Assembly: GCF_022965805.1 (NCBI RefSeq)
Contig: NC_133114.1
Span: 9,816,261-9,880,260, forward strand
DNA length: 64,000 bases
Direction: 5' to 3'
Source of the DNA: Primulina eburnea
Lineage: Eukaryota > Streptophyta > Magnoliopsida > Lamiales > Gesneriaceae
Numbering within the stretch: the stretch's first letter is position 1; the number at the start of each line of letters is the position of its first letter. The notes below the pieces were generated by a model that worked only from the letters and a program-made list of their open reading frames with translations, had not been told where the DNA came from and made no database searches. Positions 34,441-45,188 of this stretch are shown here, one piece after another. The translations under genes and the position numbers were made by a program.

Positions 34441-36032
34441 ATGGACAACTGCAAATCAGCAGCTGCTAAATTAGCATAGACCTTTATACGATCAGCACTA
34501 GATGCCACAGCAACTTTAAGTCCACGGTCTTTACACTGTTGTTCATCATACAATTACTTAGAAATTCAAAGAAAACAGCAACCAACGTATTTGTTGATCA
34601 TAATACCTGTATTAGAAGTTCATAGGCACCCGGAAAACCTATGCCAGAATTTGGCTTTGTATACTGTAAAAAAGGGAACAACTTTATGAACTACATTGGA
34701 TTTTACAAAAAACATAAATAGGAATCATGCAAAGTTATTGGTTGATACCTTATCCAGGTATATCTAAAAAAAATCTCTTCTTTGCCATCTCAGGATTAAA
34801 TCCCTTCACACTCTTCACAGAAGCAACACCTCCTAAGAAGTTGGCTTCACCTGAGTGTTATTTGAGAAATCATGCAATCATATATGCAGAAATATACAAG
34901 GAAGGGGGAGAGAAATAAAGAATATGATAGAGGATGAAAAATAAAAGTAAGAAAAAAAAAAGGGAAAGGTAAAGGTAGACCAATAACCCCCCAATAATCA
35001 ATTCTGATTATTTCATGGATAATGCAGATCAGGTAGAACCTGATACAGTTTGAACTACGGCCTCAACATTGCTATAGCTCCCATGGGTGTGGCAGTCGAG
35101 TCACGAGTGATACTCAAATCACACAATTTTCAATTTTTAGCTGGTAATTATTTGAAAAATGATAGTTTTAGTCATGATAGTTTTAGTCTGAAAATACAAA
35201 TTAAATCATCACCAATCCCCAGTCACATAACTGTTCCCCCGTTCACCCTCAAACCAAGTTCACCCCCAAAGTCAATGCAGGAGACAATGAACGACAGAGA
35301 AAGGAAGCTCAATCAGTAAAGTTAACCAGAAATTCAATCTCATATCCCATTCATACGTTCTGAAAAAACATCAACATTAAAACCTGCCAAACCAACCCTC
35401 CTTAACAAAAATTAGGAAACACACAATATCCTCTGCGATTCAAACCGTAACATCTTCAGAGTGATAACTATATTCTATCGTGTGTAAAGTGATAGTACCA
35501 CAATGTAGCAAGAACCAAAACCAAAATTTAGAATACGGGAAGCTAAATTCTGTCAAGCTAAGGACAATGTTGACCAAAATTGCACACTAAGAATAATCAT
35601 TGGCCTTAAAAGATAAATATACCTGTGCCAATGAAAGGCACGAAATCTTGAACCGTGACTTGAACTCCCATTTCTGCGAAAACATCAACCGCAGCCAATC
35701 TGTATAGCTCTTCACTATTGCATAGCACTCCGTCCCTATCAAACAGCACAACCGAAACCTTCCCCCATTCGCTCCTCGTTTCCGGAACATTCTTCTCTTC
35801 CAATGTGACGCACGCTTTCACCGTTTGTTTCCGGAACATTCTTCTCTTCCAATGTGACGCACGCTTTCACCATTTCTCCGATTCTCTTCCTTCCTGAACA
35901 ACTCAAGGCGTTGGCTTTCCACGGCCAGTGATTACTAAGAAAACTCGATTTGGAGCTCAGTATGAACGAGTTCCTGTAATGGGTTTTTGAATATCAAGAA
36001 GAAAACGTAGATTGAACCTGTATCAACGCCAT
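34441..36032 (-). pseudogene. SOQ1: SOQ1-like pseudogene (N-terminal HAD domain)
   Basis: Four exons can be followed on the minus strand with GT/AG borders: 36032-35624, 34850-34749, 34663-34607, 34535-34441. They encode a Ser-rich transit-peptide-like N-terminus, the HAD motif VVLFDRDGVLCNSEEL, VDVFAEMGVQVTVQDFVPF, GEANFLGGVASVKSVKGF, SGIGFPGAYELL and GLKVAVASSADRIKVYANL. This matches the N-terminal HAD part of plant SUPPRESSOR OF QUENCHING 1, a thylakoid protein that in Arabidopsis also has thioredoxin-like and NHL domains; those exons are absent. Lesions: TGA at codon 13, a 49-bp duplication in exon 1, a frameshift in the T-run of exon 2, and the catalytic DxDG reads DRDG. Family recognition is strong; the orthologue call is moderate. 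Confidence 0.8.
35778..35871 (-). repeat. 49-bp-period tandem duplication inside SOQ1-like exon 1
   Basis: The 45 bp 35778-35822 recur at 35827-35871. A 49-base step is not a multiple of three, so the reading frame from the upstream transit peptide cannot enter the HAD domain. It is one of three independent disabling lesions. Confidence 0.9.
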
Positions 36033-37635
36033 TTTGCGCGAGACCGAGGTGGAAGTCAGGCGGATGGTCTGGCTGTGTGGCGTCAAAATCAGACACCATC
36101 CACAGTTTTGACTCAGTTCAATCCAGAAAAAATTATGTTTAAGTTTAAGATTTGTAGGATAAATGATCCAAAAAAATATCGAGTTAGATTGGGTTCAGAT
36201 CAGTCCGAATGGATCCAAATTGACCTGAAAATTTTAATTTTTTTTTAAAAATAATTAATAAATATTGTCTATATTTTTATATATTATATATCTGAAAAAT
36301 TATTTATTATATATTTATATCATATATTTTCATAATAATATTTATTTTGAATATTTTTTTATTTTTTAAGCAATTGTTTATTTGATATTTTGATTTAGTA
36401 AATATACCTTATTTTTCTATAATTATATTTTTAAATTTAAATCAAATATATGACGCAAATTTTGTTATTATGTGTTTAAATTAAAATATTATTTTTAAAA
36501 TTTTATTCTTTAAAAAAAATTCAAAATCGGGTTGATCGAGTTGAGTCGGGTTTGGTTTGGGTTGGCAGTTTTCAGGTTGGCTCGAGTTCGGGTTGGACAA
36601 TTTTTGAATAGTACTATTACTTAACTAAACCCAACCCAACTCACTCAACACACCCAAATTGACACCCTTATGACTCGCTGTGATTGAGCTAAGCTTCGTA
36701 TCGTTTTGAGTGGCGGAGAAAAACAGGTGTTTCTTGAGACCGTTTTACCTTTCGCTTTTCTCGTCCTTTTCATTTTAACCACATGGTCGGAGGGGTGTTC
36801 TCGAAATATTTATTATTATATATTTGCACAATATTGATATTTGCGGGCGTGTCAGGTGCAAAGATGCACCGATTTGTGTTAAAATGATAAAAATCTAAGT
36901 TCTAAAAACAAGGGAAAGTAAATCCTAAATTTGACCGTTGGTTGTAATATCCTAAAACAACTAATAACGCCAAAAGAAAACTATTGGAATTTGAGGAATA
37001 AACCCCAGACATTGTTTATATTTTCAATAAACTGTAGGAATTTATAAGACATAAAAATATAACATATAAAGCTGTTGAATTCTAAAGCGATAAGACCTAT
37101 AATACTAGAAATTATACTGCAATGATTGAAAACTAGTGTTTGAATATTGAAATTAAGTAGAGAGTATTTGCAAATTTGTCTGTGTAGAGTTGTGTGTCTT
37201 TTCCGTAGCCGATTCCTTCATTTTCTACATTGTGCGGTGCGGTTTCTTCTCCACTCCCCTATGATCTCTTCCTATACGCTCCACGATGTCCTCCTGTATG
37301 CACGCCCTTTGACTTACTCAAATCAATTTAAATTACTAATGGGTTTTTTTTTACGTTTGGGCTTGGGTATGTTTATTCTTGGGCCTAATTAAAATATTGT
37401 CTCAACAAATGCCCCCCGCAAGCATTGGCCCATTGGGCCAAAATGCTTGTATATGAGCCCAATTTTAATCCACTTCATAACAGCCCCAATTGATTTTTGT
37501 GAATTGGCCACTTGTTATGGGCCAAGAATGTACGCAACCCATTTTCCCACTATTTTATTTCAAATTTCAAGTGCCCGCTCTTTCTCATCACTCCTGGACC
37601 TTCTCCTTTCTTTGTCGTCCTCCTCATTAGATCCC
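36033..37635. other. AT-rich spacer with a promoter-like GGCCCA cluster
   Basis: 36240-36530 is almost pure A/T. 36530-36680 has GGGTT/AACCC-rich inverted stretches ending TTGACACCCTTA, reminiscent of short non-autonomous DNA elements, but I could not find both ends. 37378-37523 contains four GGCCCA/TGGGCC (site II-like) motifs, two as the inverted pair TTGGCCCA-T-TGGGCCAA at 37425-37441, followed by a CT-rich leader (37575-37625). No intact gene follows. Confidence 0.45.
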
Positions 37636-37955
37636 CTTTTCACAGAATAAGGGTATGTCGTTTAGAGTTCTGTTAAATTTCTCCAAGGATGCATTTTTCT
37701 TTTTCACTAGTATCTTCATTTCTTCTTCAGGGTCAATCTTTGATTGAGCAAGGCGACGTTCTCATGGATTCAATTCCAGCTGTTGTTGCTCAGCACAAGG
37801 TGTAATGGCCATATCTCTTCTCTGGTAGAATGTTTTTCTCTTCTTCATAAGCCACTACATCCATGATTGAGATGCCTTCATCGGGTTCACACATTTATCA
37901 GTATCATATTGCCTACTTTCTCATCATCAACGAGAATTTCATATGCAGCCTGGAT
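37636..37955 (-). pseudogene. J-domain (DnaJ family) protein fragment
   Basis: After a likely acceptor at 37956, the minus strand encodes IQAAYEILVDDEK, the helix III/IV end of a J domain, then in shifting frames NPMKAS, a degraded QRRDMAI, AEQQQLELN, RRLAQSKIDPEEEMKIL and KKKNASLEKFNRTL. This order is that of a plant J-domain protein with a basic C-terminal extension. At least two frameshifts and a stop are present. The HPD motif lies upstream and is not visible. Which J protein it derives from is uncertain. Confidence 0.65.
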
Positions 37956-38099
37956 CTTTATAAATCAGTGGACTCCCCCAGTACTGTAGGCTTACTCCCT
38001 TGGTAGCCTTTTCTAGTTCCAGTAAATATAATGGATCTAAGAATAGATATGGAATATTTGCTGCTTTGTATGATTTAAGATAAAAAAAACAAATGGATT

Positions 38100-38694
38100 A
38101 TTTCCAAAGTTAACAGTTATCTCTTCACTTTGCCTTTGAATAGCAACGGTGGGAAACCAAGGACCCTTGACATCTTTATGAACAGTTCCTACTACAGCAT
38201 TGTTCCTTGTGTATCACAGTTTATACCATCTCCCATTGTATCACCAGCTGAGAAAGTTGGGCCAAATGTCTGTCCCTTTCCACCCCCATGATATCCATAA
38301 CTATTTGTTTCCCATCCCGACTGATGACAAAGTTTGAAAGCAGAAGTGGTGAATCCGATGGCAATTTGCCTCTTAGACCTGCATTCTTCACTAAGATCTC
38401 AAAATAATAAACCAGCTGCTTCCTTAGTGCGGTGTGATTCGTTGCACGACTCTGACGTCGTGTCCATGTAAATTAACGCTTGGATACGACACCAAAAGCT
38501 TGTCGGGTCCTACCAATGAAAACCCACTGGAGCTATTTGTTGTATCTACTGTAGTGGGAGCCTCTTCACCATCCTTGTCGAATTCGGATTTACTTTCCGG
38601 GGGTTAGGGAAGTGTTGCGCAAAACCTGGAGAGAGTACGATCCAGTAAAATCATTGGGCGATGACAATTGATTTTGTGAAGTTGTTTCAGACAT
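38100..38694 (-). pseudogene. RanBPM-like SPRY-domain protein fragment
   Basis: Starts MSETTSQNQLSSPND at 38694. In shifted frames follow TTVDTTNSSSGFSLVGPDKL, YPSVNLHGHDVRVVQ, LVYYFEI, VKNAG, RQIAIGFTTSAFKL, GWETNSYGYHG, GKGQTFGPTFSAGDTMGDGIN, VGTVHKDVKG and FPTVAIQRQSEEITVNFG. This is the SPRY core of the plant RanBPM family, where it would bind partner proteins in CTLH-type complexes. No introns are visible across the SPRY part, so a processed copy is possible. There are multiple frameshifts and stops. The LisH/CTLH/CRA C-terminus is absent. Confidence 0.75.
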
Positions 38695-38996
38695 TTTATG
38701 AAGGATGAGTTAAGATTGCCATGGAGGAAATATGAGAATCTTCGATGGAGAAATCAAGAATAAAACTAAATGTGAGGTATCTTGAAGATTAGGGCGAGAA
38801 AAACATTCATTGTTCCTATGTTTTGTATATGTCGTTGGCATGTTTGTTCCTAACAGGTATCACTGGATTAAGAATGGCCATGGGTTGGCCTCAGCTCCCT
38901 GGTGCACTTGACACTTAAGCATTGATGTCATTTGGGGTATCTTGCAACACAGGTAACTCTCAACTCATAGGTGCTCTTACATGTTGCATCCACTCA
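38695..38996. other. Spacer between host relics and E6
   Basis: About 300 bp without recognisable features; E6 begins after AGATG at 38997-39001. Confidence 0.5.
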
Positions 38997-39001
38997 AGAT
39001 G
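38997..39001. repeat. E6 target-site duplication, left copy (AGATG)
   Basis: AGATG precedes the LTR and recurs at 46805-46809. Confidence 0.9.
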
Positions 39002-40616
39002 TGTGATACCTCGACCCAATTTAATAAAATACAGCGGAATTTAAAATTTTTCTTGAAGGTAGGAAGGATTCAAAATACATTTCCATAAAACATTTTCAAT
39101 CAAGAGTATATACATTATCAATCAAATGATTGACAAAAAGACAAAATATCATTCCTATGATCATGCCCAAAATGCCAACAAAATATCTTCTTCCTTCCTT
39201 CTCTATATGCATATGACTCCGGCCCACAATCAACGTCCTGGCCCGTCACTCTGATCTGCATCACATGAATAAACTGAAATGAGTATAAAACTCAGCAAGT
39301 GGAACTCTTACATAGCAATAGACATAGCATACTCTGAAAATCATAGCTTTAAAAATGTAAATACCATCAACTCTGAAATGTGAATATCATAGCATGAATA
39401 ATAATAATGATGGTATTTCTCTTTTCTTTGGTATGGATTGATATCAATAGTATCTCTGTCTCTTACCTATATCCCATCGATATAAATCGACAACTCTGAG
39501 GGATATAAGCCTATGGTCGTTGATCAACTAATTGCATGCAATCTCTGACTATGTATCTATCAATCCATAAATCAATTTGAATTCTCTCTTTGGCATTTAA
39601 ACAAACACTTTGCAAACTCTTTTCTCTTGTATTCCCTTTTTACAATTGAGACATAAAAATGCCTCCAATATACATAATAAGTGAATCAATACATAACCAT
39701 TAATCAAATGAAGGGAATAACACTTTAAAACCATTGAAACACCATACATATATTATCATGTGAGCACAAAGGATGAAATTCCACTTACAACCACTTGAAA
39801 CCTCCAATCTAAACCCTTGGTTGAAATCCTACAACAATAAACCATAAATCACACTATTAACAACTCAATAACCAAGAACCCATGCCAATTAATCCATAAA
39901 ACCAACATATTCAACAAACCCATATCATTTCCCACCCCAAAACCAAGAATAATCATACCAAAAGCTTACCTTAGCTTCCTATCACCAAGAAGAACTTCAA
40001 TCTCAACTCAAATCACCAACTAGAAGCTTGAATCAAAGAAAGGAATTGAAAGAAAATGAGGAAACCCTAGCCCTAAGGAGAGAAATTTCGAAAATGGAGA
40101 GAAAAAAATGAGAGAAATAAGACCAACTCATCTATTTAAGCACTAAAATCGCCAAAACACGCTTTTGTTGTGCACTACCGCGGGTGCGCTCCACCTCCAC
40201 CGCGGGTGCGCTAAGCTCACGGCATCACAACCAAAATTATGAAAATGACGACCGCGGGTGCATTGCCAACCTTACCGCGGGTGCGGTGCCTCTACCGCGG
40301 GTGCGGTGCCCTCTACACCGCGGGTGCGGTGTGTCTACGGCATTTCTACCCAAAATGCTGAAATTAAGACCGCGGGTGCGGTGCTGCAAGGACCGCGGGT
40401 GCGGTGATGTCACGGCCAAAAACAAACTTTAAAGCAACTAAAATCGATTCGAAACGCTGATACAATACAACTACCAACAACGAGCATCAACAATGCCACA
40501 AAATAATGATAACCAACCAAACTATAACCCATAAACACAACTCTAATATCTAAATCAAATATCCCAATAAACATACGAAACTTAAACCGTACCGTACACC
40601 GGGATAGGCTATTACA
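39002..40616 (-). repeat. E6 3' LTR
   Basis: 1,615 bp, TGTGATACCTCGACC to GGCTATTACA on the plus strand. It carries eight copies of ACCGCGGGTGC(G/A) (40177-40403). In element direction these are followed by CTTAAATAG (about 40140-40132) and a CT-rich leader with an AAACCCTAG telo-box-like motif near 40065. Confidence 0.93.
40177..40403 (-). repeat. Eight GC-rich 12-mers in doublets, E6 3' LTR
   Basis: ACCGCGGGTGC(G/A) starts at 40177, 40199, 40251, 40274, 40294, 40317, 40369 and 40392. Steps are 22, 52, 23, 20, 23, 52, 23, i.e. four doublets of 22-23 bp. The copy in the other LTR spans 46365-46591 with a few base changes. Confidence 0.9.
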
Positions 40617-40629
40617 ATCTCCCTTCCTT
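40617..40629 (-). other. E6 polypurine tract
   Basis: AAGGAAGGGAGAT on the minus strand directly before TGTAATAGCC. Confidence 0.85.
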
Positions 40630-40658
40630 AAGGGAATTTCATCCTCGAAAAATTGACG

Positions 40659-41147
40659 TCACTGCACGAACAACTCAGGATACTTCTCTCTCATCTCATC
40701 CTCTGGTTCCCACGTGGCCTCTTCAATCAAATGATTCCTCCAAAGGACTTTAACGATGCCGATCTCTTTGTTCCTCAACACTCTAACTCTGCGATCCAGA
40801 ATCTGGACCGAAATTTCTTGATAGGTCAAATTCGGCGTCAAATCCAATGGCTCATGGTGAAGAACATGGGAAGGATTCGCAATATACTTCCTGAGCATAG
40901 ACACATGAAAAACATTGTGAACTCTGTCAAGATCTGGCGGTAGGGCTAACTTGTAAGCTCGATCACCAACTCTGTCCAAAATCTCAAATGGGCCAATAAA
41001 TCTCGGACTCAACTTGCCCTTCTTGCCAAACCGCATCACATACTTAAGAGGTGCAATCTTCAAGAACACATGGTCACCAACCTCAAACTGCAACGGTCTG
41101 CGACGCACATCTGCATAGCTCTTTTGTCTCGACTGTGCTGTCTTCAT
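40659..41147 (-). pseudogene. E6 Pol C-terminus: integrase GPY/F module and chromo-like tail
   Basis: 162 residues open. Near the start is YADVRRRPLQFEVGDHVFLKI, then the GPF-type motif [32 protein letters not shown], and the tail VRVLRNKEIGIVKVLWRNHLIEEATWE, which is chromo-like. The frame is separated from the integrase core by a TAA (about 41184, Gln codon in LVQQTA). The natural stop is at 40659. Confidence 0.85.
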
Positions 41148-41183
41148 CCTCTCTCGAATAACAGCAACAACATCAGCCGTCTG

Positions 41184-41738
41184 TTAGACCAACTCTGGAC
41201 CCAACATCTTCCTCTCGCCAACCTCATCCCAATATAAGGGAGATCTACTGTTCCTGCCATAAAGTGCTTCATACGGTGCCATGCCAATCGTCGCTTGGTA
41301 GCTATTGTTGTACGTGAACTCAACCAAAGGCAACTTGGAGTCCCATTTACCAGGATAATCGATAGTACAAGCTCTGAGCATATCCTCAAGAATCTGAATA
41401 ACTCTCTCTGATTGACCGTCACTCTGGAGATGATAAGCTGTACTGAATGCTAACCGTGAACCCATAGCTCTGTGCAAACTCTTCCAAAACTCTGAAGTAA
41501 ATCTAGGGTCACGATCAGACACGATCGACACAGGAACACCATGAAGTATAACAATCTCTGCTATGTACTCCTCGGCATACTGGTTCATGGAGTACGTCGT
41601 CTTGACTGGAAGAAAGTGCGCTGACTTGGTCAATCGATCGACAATAACCCAAATAGAGTTAAAACCCTTATGCGTTCTGGGAAGACCAGTCACGAAATCC
41701 ATCGTAATATGCTCCCACTTCCATTGAAGAATCGGCAA
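41184..41738 (-). pseudogene. E6 integrase core fragment
   Basis: 184 residues with the first Asp in ITMDFVTGLP, the second in SDRDPRF and the Glu in SDGQSERVIQ, so the DDE triad is intact. The frame opens after a TAG at about 41741 (Gln codon in AGTLQSL) and closes at the TAA near 41184. Confidence 0.85.
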
Positions 41739-41840
41739 TGACTATAATGTCCCAGCAGGTCTCTGGTGCTCAATCTTCACCTGCTGACAAGTTAGGCACT
41801 GAGAAATAAACATAGCAATATCTTTCTTCATACCTGGCCA

Positions 41841-42143
41841 TCAATAGAGTCTACGAAGATCCTGATACATCTTGGTGTTGCCTGGATGTATCGAATATGG
41901 CGCGGTATGAGCCTCAGTCAAAATGTCTCGCCGAATATCATCACCAACAGGAACACAAATACGGCCTCTGAAAGTCATCAAACCATCACCATTCACTCCA
42001 AACTCTGAATTACCTCTCTCCTCTGCTCTAGCTCTCATCTCTGCCAACTGAACATCAATGGCCTGCTCTCTACGGATCCTATCCGTCAATGTAGCTCGAA
42101 TAACCAACGCTGAAAAGCGAGCAATGGTCCCCGGAACTACCAA
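41841..42143 (-). pseudogene. E6 RNase H-integrase linker and H2C2 start
   Basis: 100 residues: a linker rich in Arg/Glu, then DIRRDILTEAHTAPYSIHPGN, the first half of the integrase zinc-binding motif. It ends at TGA (about 41840), where RRLYWWPG normally follows. Connected to the upstream RNase H by a frameshift near 42150. Confidence 0.8.
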
Positions 42144-42738
42144 AGCTCTCCTCTCTCTGTAAGTCTAAAAACAACGGCTGCTGAATCATCGAACTCAAAG
42201 AAGAACTCGACTTACGGCTCAAAGCATCCGCTACAACATTCGCTTTACCTGGGTGGTAATTGATCGCCACATCATAATCTTTGACAAGCTCTGACCACCT
42301 CCTCTGTCGCATATTGAGCTCTTTCTGAGAGAACAAATACTTCAAACTCTTGTGGTCCGTGAAAATTTCACACTTTTCGCCATACAAATAATGTCTCCAA
42401 ATCTTTAAGGCGAAAACCACAGCTGCCAGCTCCAAATCGTGCGTAGGATAATTCTTCTCATATTCCTTCAACTGGCGAGAAGCATAGGCGATTACCTTTC
42501 CACATTGCATCAGCACTGCACCAAGACCCTTCTTAGATGCATCGGTATCAACGACAAAGTCCTCAGAACCACTGGGTAATGCAAGAACAGGAGCTGTCGT
42601 CAACTTATCCTTCAACTCTTGAAATCCACTCTGGCAATCATTGGACCACTCGAACTTCACAGTCTTACTCGTCAGATTGGTTAACGGCAGGGCAATCTTG
42701 GAGAAATCTGAAATAAAACGACAATTGTAACCCGCCAA
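42079..42738 (-). pseudogene. E6 RT thumb/connection and RNase H fragment
   Basis: 219 residues: [18 protein letters not shown], then RNase H from [45 protein letters not shown] and [10 protein letters not shown]. Upstream, TAG near 42760 and TGA near 42868 separate it from the RT palm. It reads out of frame after the RNase H end. Confidence 0.85.
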
Positions 42739-42867
42739 ACCAAGAAAACTGCGTACCTATGATACAGTGGTAGGGATAAGCCATTTCTGAATCGCCTCAA
42801 TCTTCACGGGATCAACAGATATGCCATCCTTCGAAACAACATGGCCTAGAAAAGAAATCCGCTCCAA

Positions 42868-44217
42868 TCAAAACTCACACATCTTCAACTTAGCATACAA
42901 CCTCTTCTCTCTCAACAACTGAAGAACAACTCTGAGGTGCTCTGCATGAAGCTCTCTGGTCTTGGAATAAATCAGAATGTCGTCGATGAAAACAATGAGA
43001 AAGCTATCCAAATACGACTTGAACACACGGTTCATCAGATCCATGACCGAAGGAGCATTGGTCAGACCAAAAGACATCACAAGAAATTCATAATGACCGT
43101 ACCTGGTCCGGAACGACGTCTTAGGGATATCAGACTCCCTAACCTTCAACTGATAATAGCCAGATCGTAGATCAATCTTTGAAAACACGGTAGCCCCCGG
43201 CAACTGATGAAACAAATCATCTATCCGTGGCAACGGATATTTATTCTTGATCGTCACTTTGTTGAGCTCTCTGTGATCAATACACAGCCACAACGACCCG
43301 TCTTTCTTCTTGACGAAAAGAACCGGAGCTCCCCAAGGCGAAGAACTCGGTCGAATGAAACCTTTATCCAAAAGATCCTGCAACTGCGTCTTCAGCTCCT
43401 TCATCTCTGTAGGGGCCATTCTGTACGGAGCCTTGGAAATAGGAACCGTACCTGGAACTAGATCAATCACAAACTCCACATCTCTGTCCGGCGGCAAACC
43501 CGTCACATCATCCTCAAAAACATCAGAGAACTCTCTCACAACATCAATATCATCAATATTCAACTTCACAATCTTATCCACATCCACAATAGAAGCCAAG
43601 GACCCATCACATCCTCTACAAAACAACTTCTTAGCCTCAAGACAAGAAATAAATGGAAGGACCAGCGAAGTACCTGCACTGGCGAGCAAACCTTCCCTAT
43701 TGCCATCATCTGCAAATGACACTGTCTTAGGAACGCAATCAATCACTGCACGATAAGTCGATAGCCAATCCATGCCAAGAATAATATCAAATGCAACCAT
43801 AGGGATAACAATCAGATCAACATAAAACCACTCGTTCATCGATTTGAACAGAGCACGCATACACAATAGATGTCGGGCACAACACATCTCCCGAAGGCAA
43901 AACAACATTGAACTGGAGGGGAAGAACAGAAGGACTATACCCAAAGATCTCAAAAACAATTCAGACATAAAAGAATGAGTAGCACCTGTATCAATCAATG
44001 TCGTAGCTACTCTGCCTGAAATTAAAATAGTACTAGAGATCACAGAAGAATCATGGTTTATACCTTCCTTCGTCATGGTAAAGATGCGACCCTGAACCTT
44101 CTCTTTACTCGCTCCTCTTGGACAGTCTTTGGCAATATGGCCTGCAGTGCCACAACGATAACAAGTATGAGTGCCAAATCTGCACTCTCCTCTAGATGAC
44201 GACTGCACTTGGGACAC
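42868..44217 (-). pseudogene. E6 zinc knuckle-protease-RT segment (449 aa open)
   Basis: Begins with [21 protein letters not shown] (two knuckle-like Cys groups), protease [28 protein letters not shown], then RT with [19 protein letters not shown] (Tyr to His), [17 protein letters not shown] and [10 protein letters not shown]. Between the protease active site and GMDW about 30 residues are out of frame. One Phe codon is missing in NAPSVFMDL. It ends at TGA (Trp codon in CEFW). Comparison with E8 shows what is altered. Confidence 0.88.
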
Positions 44218-45053
44218 AAAGGCTTCTCGGAATCAAATGGGACTGCCGGTGGTTTAGGACTCGGCTCTATCTTGCCTTTCCCCTTGAAACGATCTTTACC
44301 TCGCTGACTCGAACCCTGACCCCTCTAAGCAATGGCCTGCTGTCTCTCTTGCCTCTCCCTGGCAATGTCTTTCTCGTCTTGCTCAGCCAACAATGCCTTA
44401 GACACAATCTCCTTTAATGTCACAGCCTTCGACATGTTGATATCTCTTCTGATCTCCGCTCGAAGACCTCTGATGAAATGAGCACCTTGTCCTTGTCGTT
44501 GGAAGCAATATACGGGGCAAACAGATAGCCCTCCTCGAACTTCAAGATGTACTCATCAACGTTCATGCCTCCCTGACGAAGCTCCAAGAACTCAGTCACA
44601 TTCCTAGCTCGTAGTGCATCTGGGAAGTACTTGTCATAGAAAAGATCGGTGAACTCTTGCCACTTCAAAGCCGGTAGATCAACACTAACCTTGGTCGCAT
44701 TCCACCAAATACATGCAGCCTTGACTAGCATGAACACTGTCCTCGTATTGGAGATGATCAAAGATAGCCTCGAGTGCCTTGATCCACTCTACGGCCACTA
44801 ACGAATCAGTGCTACCTGCAAACTCCGGTGGATCCATCCTCTTGAAAGCAGTAAAGATGCCATCAGTACCAACTGCTTGAGCTACTTAGTCTCTCACTTG
44901 ACCTCTGCCTTGGCCTGTACCTTGCATACGAAGCAACTGCTGGATCTGCTCACTATGGACCTTGGCTTGCTCTTTCAACAACTTGCCGAACTCATCGACA
45001 ACTCTAGAGGAAGAACTATCCTCACCCTCTACAGCTTTCCTCTTAGGAGGCAT
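44218..45053 (-). pseudogene. E6 gag pseudogene
   Basis: Starts MPPKRKAVEGEDSSS at 45053, the same start as E8. A TAA at about 44888-44886 (Gln codon in RGQVAQ), a deletion of about 30 bp near 44750 after IFDHL, and a TAG near 44327 disrupt it. The frame 44761-44420 keeps the Gag core (WWNATKVSVDLPALKWQEF, ELRQGGMNVDEYILKFEEG). Confidence 0.85.
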
Positions 45054-45171
45054 ACTCTACAATGTGCTCACAAAATACAAATCAATAAATAGCAATGAAT
45101 AGATGTAGAAGAAGACATACCCCGGACAGTTGAAAGTAGACGAAGTCATATGCATTGGTCCGAAGAACGGT

Positions 45172-45183
45172 GCTCTGATACCA
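45172..45183 (-). other. E6 primer-binding site (initiator Met tRNA)
   Basis: TGGTATCAGAGC on the minus strand, five bases after the LTR end (ACA). Confidence 0.93.
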
Positions 45184-45188
45184 ATAAA

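Noticed and set aside
36530..36680. Possible MITE with GGGTT/AACCC arms
   Set aside because: The right end TTGACACCCTTA looks typical, but I could not find a matching left end or target duplication.
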